DNA of 64,000 nucleotides, from NCBI RefSeq assembly GCF_022179465.1, contig NZ_BPQV01000004.1, positions 62,001 to 126,000 on the forward strand, written 5' to 3'. The stretch is from Methylobacterium organophilum (GTDB taxonomy: Bacteria; Pseudomonadota; Alphaproteobacteria; Rhizobiales; Beijerinckiaceae). The notes under the pieces are model-generated. The model was not told the DNA's origin. It was given only the letters and a program-made list of their open reading frames with translations, and made no database searches. Shown piece after piece: positions 28,755 to 39,438 of the stretch (the stretch's first letter is position 1; each line of letters starts with the position of its first letter). The position numbers and the translations under genes were made by a program.

Positions 28755-29435
28755 GTGACCAGCACCGCTCCACAACCCCGGACCTTCAGCCTGCGGGGCC
28801 GCACCTTCCGGGCGGCCGTGCTGGCGCCGGAGGCCCCGCTCGAGGACTGGCTCGCCGGTCTCGACGGCGCCCTGAAGCGTTCGCCGACCCTGCTCGACGG
28901 CAAGGCGGTGATCCTCGACCTCGCGGCCCTGCGGCCGGAGAAGGAGATCCTGGCGGGCCTCATCGCGGATCTCGCCACCCGCAACGTCCGCATCCTCGGC
29001 CTTCAGGGCGCGGATGCGGCGCTCGGCGAAGCCGGCCTGCCGCTTCTGGCTGGCGGCCATGCTGGCGCGGTGCTGGAGGTGCCGACCGAGCCCGAGAAGC
29101 CCGCGCTGACCTCCCTCACCATCGAGGGATCGGTGCGCTCCGGCCAGACCATCGTCCATCCGGACGGGGACGTGACGGTGATGGGCTCGGTGTCCTCCGG
29201 CGCCGAGATCCTCGCGGGCGGCTCCATCCACGTCTATGGCGCCCTGCGCGGCCGGGCCATCGCGGGCGCCGCCCGCAACCCGCGCGCACGCATCTACTGC
29301 CGCAAGTTCGAGCCCGAGCTTCTCGGCATCGACCGCCTCGTCCGCACGGCCGAGGACATGGGCACCCACCTGCGCGGCCAAGCGGTCCAGATCTGGAACG
29401 ACGGCGGCGCCATCAGAATCGCAGCCTTGGGTTAA
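28755..29435 (+). CDS. minC: Septum site-determining protein MinC
   Basis: A 226-residue MinC, GTG start with AGGAAA upstream. The N-domain has FSLRGRTFRAAVLAPEAPLE and KAVILDLAAL; the C-domain has HPDGDVTVMGSVSSGAEILA then GGSIHVYGALRGRAIAGAAR and CRKFEPELLGIDRL. Together with MinD it blocks FtsZ rings away from midcell. It is 12 bases before minD in minC-minD-minE. Confidence 0.95.
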   Translation: MTSTAPQPRTFSLRGRTFRAAVLAPEAPLEDWLAGLDGALKRSPTLLDGKAVILDLAALRPEKEILAGLIADLATRNVRILGLQGADAALGEAGLPLLAGGHAGAVLEVPTEPEKPALTSLTIEGSVRSGQTIVHPDGDVTVMGSVSSGAEILAGGSIHVYGALRGRAIAGAARNPRARIYCRKFEPELLGIDRLVRTAEDMGTHLRGQAVQIWNDGGAIRIAALG

Positions 29436-29447
29436 GGGGAAACGAGA

Positions 29448-30263
29448 ATGGCCAAGGTTCTTTGTGTCACGTCCGGCAAGGGCGGCGTCGGCAAGACCAC
29501 CACCACGGCCGCGCTCGGCGCGGCGCTGGCCCAGGCCGGCGAGAAGGTCTGCGTGGTCGATTTCGACGTCGGCCTGCGCAACCTCGACCTGGTGATGGGC
29601 GCCGAGCGGCGCGTAGTCTACGACCTCATCAACGTCACCAACGGCGACGCCAAGCTTCCCCAGGCGCTGATCCGCGACAAGCGCCTCGACAACCTCTCCC
29701 TGCTCCCCGCCTCCCAGACCCGGGACAAGGACGCGCTCACCGACGAGGGCGTGGCCAAGGTGATGGACGAGCTGCGCGAGAAGTTCGACTGGATCGTCTG
29801 CGACAGCCCCGCCGGCATCGAGCGCGGCGCCCAGCTCGCCATGCGCCACGCCGACGTCGCCGTGGTGGTGACCAACCCCGAGGTCTCCTCGGTGCGGGAT
29901 TCCGACCGGATCATCGGCCTCCTCGATTCCAAGACCGTGCGCGCCGAGAAGGGCGACACCATCGAGAAGCACCTGATCCTGACCCGCTTCGACCCGGCCC
30001 GGGCCGATCGCGGCGACATGCTGAAGGTCGAGGACGTGCTCGAGATCCTGTCGATCCCGCTGCTCGCCATCATCCCGGAGAGCCTCGAGGTCCTGCGCGC
30101 CTCCAATGTCGGCTGCCCGGTGACCCTCAACAACCCGCTCTCCGCCCCGGCCCGCGCCTATATCGACGCCGTGCGCCGCCTGAAGGGCGAGACCGTGCCG
30201 ATGGCGATCCCCTCGGATCGCAAGTCCCTGATCAACAAGCTGTTCACTCGGAGGGCCGCATGA
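29448..30263 (+). CDS. minD: Septum site-determining ATPase MinD
   Basis: A 271-residue membrane-associated ParA-family ATPase. The deviant Walker A is SGKGGVGKTTTTAALGAAL, followed by VDFDVGLRNLDLVMGAERR, the Walker B region IVCDSPAGIERGAQLAM, and the C-terminal amphipathic membrane-targeting helix SLINKLFTRR. It recruits MinC and is released by MinE. The stop overlaps minE by ATGA. Confidence 0.97.
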   Translation: MAKVLCVTSGKGGVGKTTTTAALGAALAQAGEKVCVVDFDVGLRNLDLVMGAERRVVYDLINVTNGDAKLPQALIRDKRLDNLSLLPASQTRDKDALTDEGVAKVMDELREKFDWIVCDSPAGIERGAQLAMRHADVAVVVTNPEVSSVRDSDRIIGLLDSKTVRAEKGDTIEKHLILTRFDPARADRGDMLKVEDVLEILSIPLLAIIPESLEVLRASNVGCPVTLNNPLSAPARAYIDAVRRLKGETVPMAIPSDRKSLINKLFTRRAA

Positions 30264-30532
30264 GTGTCTTGACCTTCCTCAAGCCCCGCGCGTCCAGCGC
30301 GGTCGCGCGCGAGCGCCTTCAGCTCATCCTCGCCCACGAGCGGGCGGAGAGCGGGCGCCCGGATCTGGTGATCACCCTGCGCGAGGAGATCCTCGCCGTG
30401 ATCGCCAAGCACGTCGCGGTCGAGCGCGACAAGGTTCAGATCAAGCTCGAGCGCGGCCAGGGCGTCTCGACCCTCGGGGTCGATATCGAGATCCCGGTCG
30501 AGGCCGCACCGCTCAAGCGGGCGGCGGGTTGA
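30260..30532 (+). CDS. minE: Cell division topological specificity factor MinE
   Basis: A 90-residue MinE: N-terminal anti-MinCD helix (SSAVARERLQLILAHERA, about residues 12-29) and topological-specificity domain (LREEILAVIAKHVAVERDKV then LERGQGVSTLGVDIEIP). It stimulates MinD ATPase to drive oscillation. Start overlaps the minD stop. Confidence 0.96.
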   Translation: MSVLTFLKPRASSAVARERLQLILAHERAESGRPDLVITLREEILAVIAKHVAVERDKVQIKLERGQGVSTLGVDIEIPVEAAPLKRAAG

Positions 30533-30548
30533 TCGGACACCCACCGGA

Positions 30549-30585
30549 ACCGGGGCGATCGCCGAGAGGCGGCCGCCCCGGTTTC
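30549..30585 (+). terminator. Terminator after minCDE
   Basis: A 9-bp stem (ACCGGGGCG / CGCCCCGGT) enclosing a 16-base loop with an inner GCC/GGC pairing, followed by TTCC. It lies between convergent minE and P450 genes. Confidence 0.6.
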
Positions 30586-30619
30586 CGTTCGGCCTGACCG
30601 CACACGGCCGCGCGGGGCC

Positions 30620-31986
30620 TCACCCCGCCCGGGGCGCGAGGCGGAAGGCGGGGGCGTGGTCCGGCTGCGTCGTCACGATCGCGGCCGGCAGCACCGGGCG
30701 TGCCTGGGCGCGATCGAGGCGGAACCGGCCGACGAGCCGCGCCAGGGCCAGCACGGCTTCCGCCAGGGCGAATTGCGCCCCGATGCAGACCCGTGGGCCG
30801 GCCCCGAAGGGCAGGTAGGCGAAGCGCCGCACCGGCGCCGCGCCCGGCAGGAAGCGGCCGGGATCGAAGGCGTCCGGATCGGTCCAGAGCCCGCGATGGC
30901 GGTGGAGCAGCCAGGGCGAGATCACCACGATCTCGCCGGGGGCGACCCTCTGCCCGCACAGGGTGTCGGCGGCGAGCGCCCTGCGCGCCAGCACGAAGGC
31001 CGGCGGATAGAGCCGCAGGGTCTCCTCGATCACCGCCCGGGTGAGGGGCAGGGCCTGGGCCGAGCCGGTGCCGGCGGCGCGGCCCTCCGCGAACACCGCC
31101 TCCTGGATCTCCGGCGCATCGGCAAGCAGCACGCAGGCCCAGAGCAGCGTCACCGCCGTGGTCTCGTGGCCGGCCAGGATCATCGTCGCGACCTGGTCGC
31201 GCAGGGCCTCGGCGGAGAAGCCCTCGCCGGTCTCGGGATCGCGGGCCGCCTGGAGCAGGTCGAGCAGGTCGCGGGCGCCCCCGCCGCCCCGTTCCGCCCG
31301 CTCGGCGATCACCCCGTCGAGGAACCCCGTCCAGTCCCGGCGGAACCGGGCCCGCGCCCGGTCGAGGGGCGTGCGCCAGGACAGGGGCAGCAGCGCGTCG
31401 AGGGCGTGCGGGCGCCCGAGCTTCTCCGCATAGGCGACGACGTGGTGCCGGAGCGCCGGGCCATGCCGGCCCATGCCGAGGGAGAACATGGTGCGGCCGG
31501 CGATCTCCAGGGCGAGGTGCTGGAGCGCAGCGAAGAGATCGACCGGACCGGCCTCGGCCGGGGCGGCGAGCGCGTCCAGGGCCGCGTCGGTGGCCGAGAG
31601 GATGTGGGGCATGAGCAGGTCCACCGCCCGGGGCGTGAAGGCGGGGCTCAGGGTGCGCCGCTGGTGGCGCCAGGCCGCGCCCTCGCTGATCAGCAGCCCG
31701 TCGCCCAGGAGCGGGCGCAGCATCCGCACGGTGATCGCCGTGCGCACGTAGTTCTCGAGGTTCTCGACGAGCACCCGGCGCACCGCCTCCGGATCGCTGA
31801 TCGTCAGGCGGGTGCGCCCCAGGATGCGGCGGCGCAGATACGGCGCCTCGTAGGCCTGTGCGGCCAGCAGCCGATGCCGTTGATGCGCATCGCCCGCACG
31901 AAGCGCCAGGTCGAGAGCTCCCGCGCCGGAGGTGTCGGCACCGGCGGCACCAGCCGCGGGAAGACGGGCAGAGCGAGGGCATCCAT
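30620..31986 (-). pseudogene. Cytochrome P450 with a one-base frameshift near its N-terminus
   Basis: The main frame encodes a full P450 core: I helix AGHETTAVTLLW, ExxR motif EETLRLYPPAFVL, and heme loop FGAGPRVCIGAQFALAEAV with the ligand Cys. The natural N-terminus (MDALALPVFPRLVPPVPTPP, then FVRAMRINGIG) is in another frame starting at ATG 31986. The frames meet at the GGCC at 31853-31856, and adding one base there restores ..RAYEAPYLRRRI. The restored length would be exactly 456 codons, a normal P450 size. Substrate unknown; no dedicated redox partner is adjacent. It may be a recent pseudogene or a sequencing error. Confidence 0.75.
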
Positions 31987-32124
31987 GCCCGGTTCCTATC
32001 CCATCGGCCGGGGGCGGACATCCGACATTCCGGTGATGCGGCGGCGGCCCGCCGTGTAAACGCGTGTTAAAGGGCAGGGCGCGAACCGCCGCTGACAACC
32101 GCCCCCGAACCGACCCCGGACGAC

Positions 32125-32451
32125 ATGGCCGAGCCCGCCCACCCCTATACGATCGAGGCCGACGGCCTGCGCCTCACGGTCCGCCTGACCCCGCGCGCCT
32201 CCCGCAACGGCCTCGACGGTGTGAATATCGGCGCGGACGGGCGGCCGGTGCTCGGCATCCGGCTCGCGGCCCCGCCGGTGGAGGGCGCGGCCAACGCGGC
32301 CCTCCTCGCCTTCCTCGCGGAAACGCTCGACCTGCGCCGGGCCGGGATCCGCTTCCTCTCCGGCGAGACCTCCCGGCTGAAGCGCCTCCATCTCGCCGGC
32401 GACGGCGCCGCTCTGGCCGCGCGGCTGGAGGCGCTCCTGGCGAAAGCCTGA
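32125..32451 (+). CDS. DUF167/YggU family protein
   Basis: A 108-residue member of the YggU/DUF167 family: LRLTVRLTPRASRNGLDGV, then LGIRLAAPPVEGAANAALLAFLAE and GIRFLSGETSRLKRLHLAGD. The structural family is conserved across bacteria and archaea with no settled function. The ATG at 32125 begins the conserved part. Confidence 0.9.
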   Translation: MAEPAHPYTIEADGLRLTVRLTPRASRNGLDGVNIGADGRPVLGIRLAAPPVEGAANAALLAFLAETLDLRRAGIRFLSGETSRLKRLHLAGDGAALAARLEALLAKA

Positions 32452-32608
32452 CAGGACGGGCTCCGCCCTCACGCGAAAGGGATCGGACGGACCCGCAACG
32501 GGTTGAAGTCCGATCGGCGGCCATGGCAAGCGCCCCGGCGGAGTCGGGGGGAGCGATGGGGCGGATCGAACAGGCAGGCGCGGGCGCCGCGGGCGGGAGC
32601 GGGCGGGC

Positions 32609-32752
32609 GTGAACCCGGTCGCCGTCGCCGTCCTGCTCGGCATCACCGCCGTGTTCCTGGCCCTCGTGCTCTACGCCGTCGGCTCGGGCCATGTCTGGAT
32701 CCTGGCGGTGCTCGCCATCCTCCTGGTCGCAGGCTTCGTGCGCTGGGGGTAG
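32609..32752 (+). CDS. Small two-helix membrane protein
   Basis: A possible 47-residue protein starting at GTG 32609 and ending at TAG 32750-32752. Almost the whole length is hydrophobic: a first helix at about residues 4-24 (VAVAVLLGITAVFLALVLYA) and a second at about 29-44, ending FVRWG. A GGGAG sequence is about 10 bases upstream. The strongly membrane-like composition makes chance less likely, but there is no homology evidence. Confidence 0.45.
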   Translation: MNPVAVAVLLGITAVFLALVLYAVGSGHVWILAVLAILLVAGFVRWG

Positions 32753-32767
32753 GGCGCAATCGGGGCC

Positions 32768-34099
32768 TCAGCCGTCGAGGGCCGGCCCGCGGGTAGCGTC
32801 GGCGCCCATGCCGGTGCCGGGCAGGGGGCCGACCGTGACGGGGGCGCGGCTGCGGGCCGCCTCGTAGATCGCCGCCATCAGGATCTGGTCCTGCAGGCCC
32901 TCCTCGCCCGGGGTGCGGGGGCGGCGGTCCTTCAGGATGCACTCGGCCATGTGGTCGAGCTCCAGAGCGAACTGGTTCTTCGGCGGGATTACCGGCTCGT
33001 CCTTCTGCACCCGCGTCCCCTCGCGATGGGCGATCATCAGGCGCTGGCCGCGATAGGCGAAGGCGTTCTCGAGGGTGAGGGCCCCGCCCTCGGTATGGAC
33101 ATCGAGCCGCCGGCTCTCGTGCACGCCGTAGCTCGTGCCGCACTGGGCGATGACGCCGGAGGGGAAGGTGAGGGTGAAGACGACGCTCTCCTCCACCTCC
33201 CGGAAGAGCGGGCTGTCGGGCGTCGAATGGACCTGCGCCGTCACCGAGACCGGCTCCTCGCCGGTCAGGGCCCGCACCCCGTTGAGGCAGTAGAGGCCGA
33301 TATCGGGGAGCGCTCCGCCGCCGGCCAGGGCCTTGCGGAGCCGCCACTGCTCGGGCAGGCCCGAGGTCTGGCCGTTGAAGGCCTGGATCAGGCGCAGGCG
33401 GCCGAGGCTCCCGGAACGGGCGATCTTCGTCACCTCGCGGTTGTTGGGCTCGTACTGGCAGCGATAGGCGATCATCAGCTTGACCTTGGCCTGGGCACAG
33501 GCCTCGATCATGGCCCGGGCCTCGTCCGGGCTCGTCGCCATCGGCTTCTCGCAGAGCACGTGCTTGCCCGCCCCCGCCGCCGCCACGACGTGCTCCCGGT
33601 GGAGCGCGTTCGGCGTCACCACGTAGACCGCCTGCACCGCCGGGTTCGCCTTCAGGCGGTCCCAGTCGCCGTAGCCGTAGATCGCCTCGGCGGCGATGCC
33701 GTATTGCGCGGCGACGAGCTTCGCCTTGTCCGGCGAGCCCGAGACCAGGGCGACGGGGCGCGCCATCTTCGCCTCGCCGAAGGCCGGCAGGATCTCCTCC
33801 AGGCTCAGGCGGCCGAGGCCGACGACGGCGAAGCCGACCCGCTTCTCCGGGGGCAGGGGCGCGGGCGGCGGGGGAGGGGGCGCGTCCCCCTGGCCGCGCC
33901 AGTTCGGGAACACGACCCGGCCGCCCTGGACCGCGCCGGTATCGGCCGGCACCGCCGGGCCGAGCGCCCCATCCTGTGCCTGCGCCGCGGCGGCGGTCGC
34001 GGCGAGCGCGGCGCCGGACAGGGTCGCCCCGCCGGCCGCCAGAAGATTCCTCCGCGAGGGGCGATAGGCCGCCTCGCCTTGCTTGCGCTCGTCGCTCAT
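32768..34099 (-). CDS. Tat-exported Gfo/Idh/MocA family oxidoreductase
   Basis: A 443-residue NAD(P)-dependent sugar oxidoreductase related to glucose-fructose oxidoreductase. It has a twin-arginine signal (PSRRNLLAAGGATLSGAALA, about residues 14-33), a Pro-rich linker, and the Rossmann motif VGFAVVGLGRLS. The conserved VLCEKPMATSPDEARAMIEA carries the Gfo/Idh catalytic E-K-P, followed by MIAYRCQYEPNN and DIGLYCLNGVRAL. The Tat signal means it is exported folded with its cofactor, as for GFOR. The ATG at 34099 is preferred; 34117 is an in-frame alternative. Confidence 0.88.
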   Translation of the reverse strand: MSDERKQGEAAYRPSRRNLLAAGGATLSGAALAATAAAAQAQDGALGPAVPADTGAVQGGRVVFPNWRGQGDAPPPPPPAPLPPEKRVGFAVVGLGRLSLEEILPAFGEAKMARPVALVSGSPDKAKLVAAQYGIAAEAIYGYGDWDRLKANPAVQAVYVVTPNALHREHVVAAAGAGKHVLCEKPMATSPDEARAMIEACAQAKVKLMIAYRCQYEPNNREVTKIARSGSLGRLRLIQAFNGQTSGLPEQWRLRKALAGGGALPDIGLYCLNGVRALTGEEPVSVTAQVHSTPDSPLFREVEESVVFTLTFPSGVIAQCGTSYGVHESRRLDVHTEGGALTLENAFAYRGQRLMIAHREGTRVQKDEPVIPPKNQFALELDHMAECILKDRRPRTPGEEGLQDQILMAAIYEAARSRAPVTVGPLPGTGMGADATRGPALDG

Positions 34100-34217
34100 C
34101 AGCCCTGCCACACCCATATCTCTGCCGTTCCGGGGATGCCCGGGAACGGCAGGGAGGGGCCGGCGTTCCGGCCCGGCGCGCGAGGCCCGCTGCCGCACCC
34201 GCCGGAGTCGAGGAGCG

Positions 34218-35222
34218 TCAGATCCAGCCCTTCACCCGGAAGAAGATCAGCGGGATCAGCGCCGAGATCGCGATCAGCGCGAGGCCGTAGGGGTAGCCGT
34301 AGGTCCAGCTCAGCTCGGGCATGTTCTTGAAGTTCATGCCGTACATTGAGGCGATCAGGGTCGGGGGCACGCCCACCACCGAGACCACGGTGAGGATGCG
34401 GAAGGCGTTGTTCTGCTCGATGTTGATGAGGCCGAGGGCGGCATCGAGCTGGAACTGCAGCGTCTCCGAGAGCCGGGTCTCGAACTCGTCGAGGGAGGCG
34501 ATGTCCCGGGACAGGGTGTCGAAGCGCGGCTTCTCCTCGGCATGGAGCAGCTCGCCGCATTCGTCCTTCACGAAGGGCACGATCCGGCCGAGGCCGAGCA
34601 GGCTGGCCCGGACCTTGGCCAGGGCCTTGCCCTGTCTCCCGATGGAGCGCAGCAGCCGGCGCAGCGCCAGGTCGCGGCGCTTGGGCGCGGTGGCGTCGTC
34701 CTTGCGCGCCCCGGGCCGGGCGCTCACGTCGAAGTCGAAGATCCGGGTCGAGAGGGCATCGAGATCGGCCGACATCTCCTCCAGGGCGTCGGCGAGGCTG
34801 TCGACCAGCTCCTCGACGAGCAACAGGAACACCTGGGTGCTGGTGGTCGCCTTGTCGTCCTGCTCGGCGATGCGCTTCTTCACCGTCGCGAAGGCGCGCA
34901 GGTCGTGGAAGCGGACGGTGAGCAGGTGCTCCCTGGTGAGCACGAAGCCGAGGGGCTTCAGGGAAAAATCCGCCCGGTCGAAGGTCACCATCGGCGTCGA
35001 GAGGGACAGGCCGTTGCGGTTGCGGCGCAGGCGGCTGGAGGATTCGACCTCGCTCAGGGCGGCCCGGGAGGGCACGCGCAGGCCGGTGCCCCGCTCCACC
35101 GCAGCGGCCTCCTCGGCGGAGGGGTCGTCGAGATCGATCCAGACGGTCGCCGGGTCAAGGGGACCCTGCCCCTCCAGGCAGGCGGTATCGACGGCGCCCT
35201 GCGGTCCCTGGAGGCTGATCAT
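34218..35222 (-). CDS. corA: CorA-type magnesium transporter
   Basis: A 334-residue CorA-family channel for Mg2+/Co2+. There is a large cytoplasmic N-terminal domain with the long stalk helix (about 170-265), then a first membrane helix (ILTVVSVVGVPPTLIASMYG), the signature GMN in YGMNFKNMPELSW, a second helix (YPYGLALIAISALIPLIFF), and a short basic end. It is in the same orientation as the downstream Gfo-type gene, 118 bp apart, and divergent from groES. Confidence 0.93.
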   Translation of the reverse strand: MISLQGPQGAVDTACLEGQGPLDPATVWIDLDDPSAEEAAAVERGTGLRVPSRAALSEVESSSRLRRNRNGLSLSTPMVTFDRADFSLKPLGFVLTREHLLTVRFHDLRAFATVKKRIAEQDDKATTSTQVFLLLVEELVDSLADALEEMSADLDALSTRIFDFDVSARPGARKDDATAPKRRDLALRRLLRSIGRQGKALAKVRASLLGLGRIVPFVKDECGELLHAEEKPRFDTLSRDIASLDEFETRLSETLQFQLDAALGLINIEQNNAFRILTVVSVVGVPPTLIASMYGMNFKNMPELSWTYGYPYGLALIAISALIPLIFFRVKGWI

Positions 35223-35297
35223 CGCGGGAGGAGACTCTTTTGCGAGAAGGGCGGCGCCGAGAAGAGCGAATTCGTGCAGGCCGCCTGCTGCGGCAGC

Positions 35298-35326
35298 TTG
35301 ACTCGGCGCGCGCCCGAGCCTATCTC
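35298..35326 (+). promoter_or_regulatory. Sigma-70 type promoter of groESL
   Basis: TTGACT (-35) and TATCTC (-10) with exactly 17 bases between them, placing transcription start just before the CIRCE element. Confidence 0.8.
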
Positions 35327-35336
35327 GCCGCCGTCG

Positions 35337-35363
35337 TTAGCACTCGACGCACGAGAGTGCTAA
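35337..35363 (+). promoter_or_regulatory. CIRCE operator (HrcA binding site)
   Basis: A perfect match to the CIRCE consensus: TTAGCACTC, nine bases, GAGTGCTAA. HrcA bound here represses groESL until heat stress. No hrcA gene is in the window. Confidence 0.98.
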
Positions 35364-35442
35364 CAGGTTGCTAGCGACAAGGTCGGGACGCGGTCCCCGC
35401 CGCATCAAGACCATTCGAGAATTCGAAGCAAGAGGGCAGCTC

Positions 35443-37453
<2,011 letters not shown>

Positions 37454-37480
37454 GTCCAGCCACCCGCACGAGACGGAAGA

Positions 37481-37507
37481 GGGGTCGCCGCGAGGCGGCC
37501 CCTTTTT
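37481..37507 (+). terminator. Intrinsic terminator of groESL
   Basis: GGGGTCGCC / GGCGGCCCC stem (9 bp with one G-U pair), GCGA loop, then TTTTT. Confidence 0.9.
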
Positions 37508-37623
37508 CGTGGGTGCGGGGTGACGCGCAGGAGGTTCGGAGGGGGCTGCTCGGTCGATCGACTCGGTCGGCGCCGCTCCCGCCGGCAAGGACGAGCGCGA
37601 CGCCGAAGCGGCCGATCCGACCC

Positions 37624-38115
37624 TCACCCCTTCTTCTTGTCCTTCTTGCCCTTCTTCTCGGATTTCTTCTCCGCCGGAGCGTCGTGGTCCTTGCCGTCCC
37701 AGGTCGCGGCGAAGGGGCGGCTCGCCAGAGCCCGCTCGGCCTGGGGCTCGGGGGCGGGCTTGGCGGGCGGGGTCTCGCCCTTGCGGATCGGGGCGTCGCC
37801 CGCCGCGAGCGCGGTCAGACGGCGCCGGAACCAGGTCGGCGTCGCCTCCCGGAGGCTCGGGTGATGCGGGTCGAGCCGCGTGACGAGGCTCTTCACCTCG
37901 GCATCGCTCATCCCGTCCGCGATCAGCGCAAAATTCTCCATGCCGACCACGTCGCGGATCAGGCGCAGGCCGGCCACCTTCAGGCTGCGGACCTTCAGCT
38001 GCTTCACGACGAGGGTGCGGGCGAGCCGGGGCACCTCGGCCTGGATATCGGGGAAGGCCTCGGGCGCGGCGCCCATCGCCTGCAGCACCGCGTAGCCGTC
38101 GACATCAAGCGCCAT
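37624..38115 (-). CDS. Unknown protein coupled to an orphan ParA
   Basis: A 163-residue protein starting MALDVDGYAVLQAMGAAPEA. A helical N-terminal part (about 1-105) is followed by a Pro-rich linker and a very lysine-rich tail (EKKSEKKGKKDKKKG), which may bind nucleic acid or membrane. The first 11 bases overlap the 3' end of the ParA-like gene, so both are one translational unit and probably one functional unit. I do not recognise a domain; a ParB-like or adaptor role for the ATPase is only a guess. Confidence 0.8.
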   Translation of the reverse strand: MALDVDGYAVLQAMGAAPEAFPDIQAEVPRLARTLVVKQLKVRSLKVAGLRLIRDVVGMENFALIADGMSDAEVKSLVTRLDPHHPSLREATPTWFRRRLTALAAGDAPIRKGETPPAKPAPEPQAERALASRPFAATWDGKDHDAPAEKKSEKKGKKDKKKG

Positions 38116-39016
38116 GGAGGATTCCCTTCACTTCCTCGACGAGGGGGACGAGCACCGTCGAGACGTAAGCACCGTACTTGCCCGAAAAGGTCGGCGGCGC
38201 GTCCTCGCTCGGCAGCAGGGCATCGGCCAGGGCAGCCGCCTGGGGGATGCGCGTGGACAGGAGCCGGAAGCCCGCATCCGGGGCGGCCGCTTCCGCCTCC
38301 AGCCGCGCCAGGGTCTGCTGGTGCTGGCGGACATGGGCCTGATAGCGGGTGACGAGGACATGCGGCCTCCCCCGCGGCGCGATCTGGCTGGCTTCGCGGC
38401 TGCTGCGCCGCCAGACCGTCTCGACGAAGGCATTGAGGCCGTAGGTCGACAGGAAATCGGGGATCGAGGTGACGAGCACGAGATCGGCGGCCCGCACCGC
38501 GACCTCGGTCATCGGGGAGATGCCCGGCGCGCAGTCGAAGAAGACGTAATCGTAGTCCTGGGTCAGGGGGACGAAGTCGTCGTGGAAGATCTTCCACAGC
38601 CGGCTCTCGATCTCGTGCATCGAGTATTTCTGCGCCGTCAACTCGTAGACGATCTCGCGCTCGATCATGCGCAAATGCGGGCCGGAGGGCAGCAGGGACA
38701 GGGTGAGCGGCGCGTTCCGGTGCATGGTCAGGCTCACGCCCGGCTGCACCCGCGCCCGCAGGTCGGGCTTGTGACGGGCAATCAGCTTGAGGGCGAGATA
38801 GGCCTCGAGGGTGCGCCCCTTGCCGATCATGTCGGCGAGCAGCCGGTCGCCAGCCAGGCAGACGGAGACGCTCGCCTGGGGATCGAAATCCGCCACCAGC
38901 ACGCGGGCGCCATCCGCGGCGAGGGCCTCGGCCAGCATCACCACGGTCGTGGTCTTGCCGACGCCGCCCTTCATGTTGGCGACCGCGATCAGCTTGCCCG
39001 TCACCGCTCCTCCCAC
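38105..39016 (-). CDS. ParA/MinD-family ATPase (orphan)
   Basis: A 303-residue ATPase with the deviant Walker A ANMKGGVGKTTTVVMLAEAL near residue 13, VLVADFDPQASVSVCLAGD, and Walker B DYVFFDCAPGISPMTEVAV. Such proteins position cargo such as plasmids, carboxysomes or chemoreceptor clusters. There is no adjacent parB, and the coupled downstream gene is of unknown type. An alternative GTG start lies at 39004. It is not the chromosomal parAB pair, so this is a cargo-positioning candidate. Confidence 0.88.
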   Translation of the reverse strand: MGGAVTGKLIAVANMKGGVGKTTTVVMLAEALAADGARVLVADFDPQASVSVCLAGDRLLADMIGKGRTLEAYLALKLIARHKPDLRARVQPGVSLTMHRNAPLTLSLLPSGPHLRMIEREIVYELTAQKYSMHEIESRLWKIFHDDFVPLTQDYDYVFFDCAPGISPMTEVAVRAADLVLVTSIPDFLSTYGLNAFVETVWRRSSREASQIAPRGRPHVLVTRYQAHVRQHQQTLARLEAEAAAPDAGFRLLSTRIPQAAALADALLPSEDAPPTFSGKYGAYVSTVLVPLVEEVKGILHGA

Positions 39017-39150
39017 TCCTCGCCCGGCCCGGCCGCACGCTCCATCGGCAGGATCCCGGCACCGGCCCCCGCTGAAAGGCTCGATTCGAGGGCGCCGTCA
39101 ATCGCCGCGCTTCACCGAGGTGAAGACACCATTTGCGGCCGGGCGTCCGA

Positions 39151-39372
39151 TCACGGTCCGGGCGGGACGAGCCGGGAGACGAAACCCGCCGCGATCAGGG
39201 CGATGCCGAGGGCGAAGCCGGGCTGGCTGATCTCCCCGCCGATCGAGGCGACGATGCAGCGGAACACGATCACGAGGCCGAGGAGCGGCGGCCCGAAGCG
39301 CAGGGCGAGACGCAGGGGCGTCCGCCAGGTCCTGCGCGGCGGCTCCCTCGCCGGTTTCACGCCCTCCGCCAT
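39151..39372 (-). CDS. Small membrane protein
   Basis: A 73-residue protein (ATG at 39372; 39408 also in frame). A basic, Pro-rich N-terminus is followed by two likely membrane helices (LRFGPPLLGLVIVFRCIVAS and QPGFALGIALIAAGFVSRLV). No recognised family. The hydrophobic pattern after a positively charged start supports a real inner-membrane protein. Confidence 0.45.
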   Translation of the reverse strand: MAEGVKPAREPPRRTWRTPLRLALRFGPPLLGLVIVFRCIVASIGGEISQPGFALGIALIAAGFVSRLVPPGP

Positions 39373-39438
39373 GCCCCCTCCGGCCTCCGCGCTCGATGCC
39401 GGGGTCAACGCGGGGAGGGCATCGCCGTTCGCCCCGGC

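Noticed and set aside
31987-32098. N-terminal extension of the P450 to ATG 32098
   Set aside because: The residues encoded here are not P450-like; the real N-terminus is in another frame from ATG 31986.
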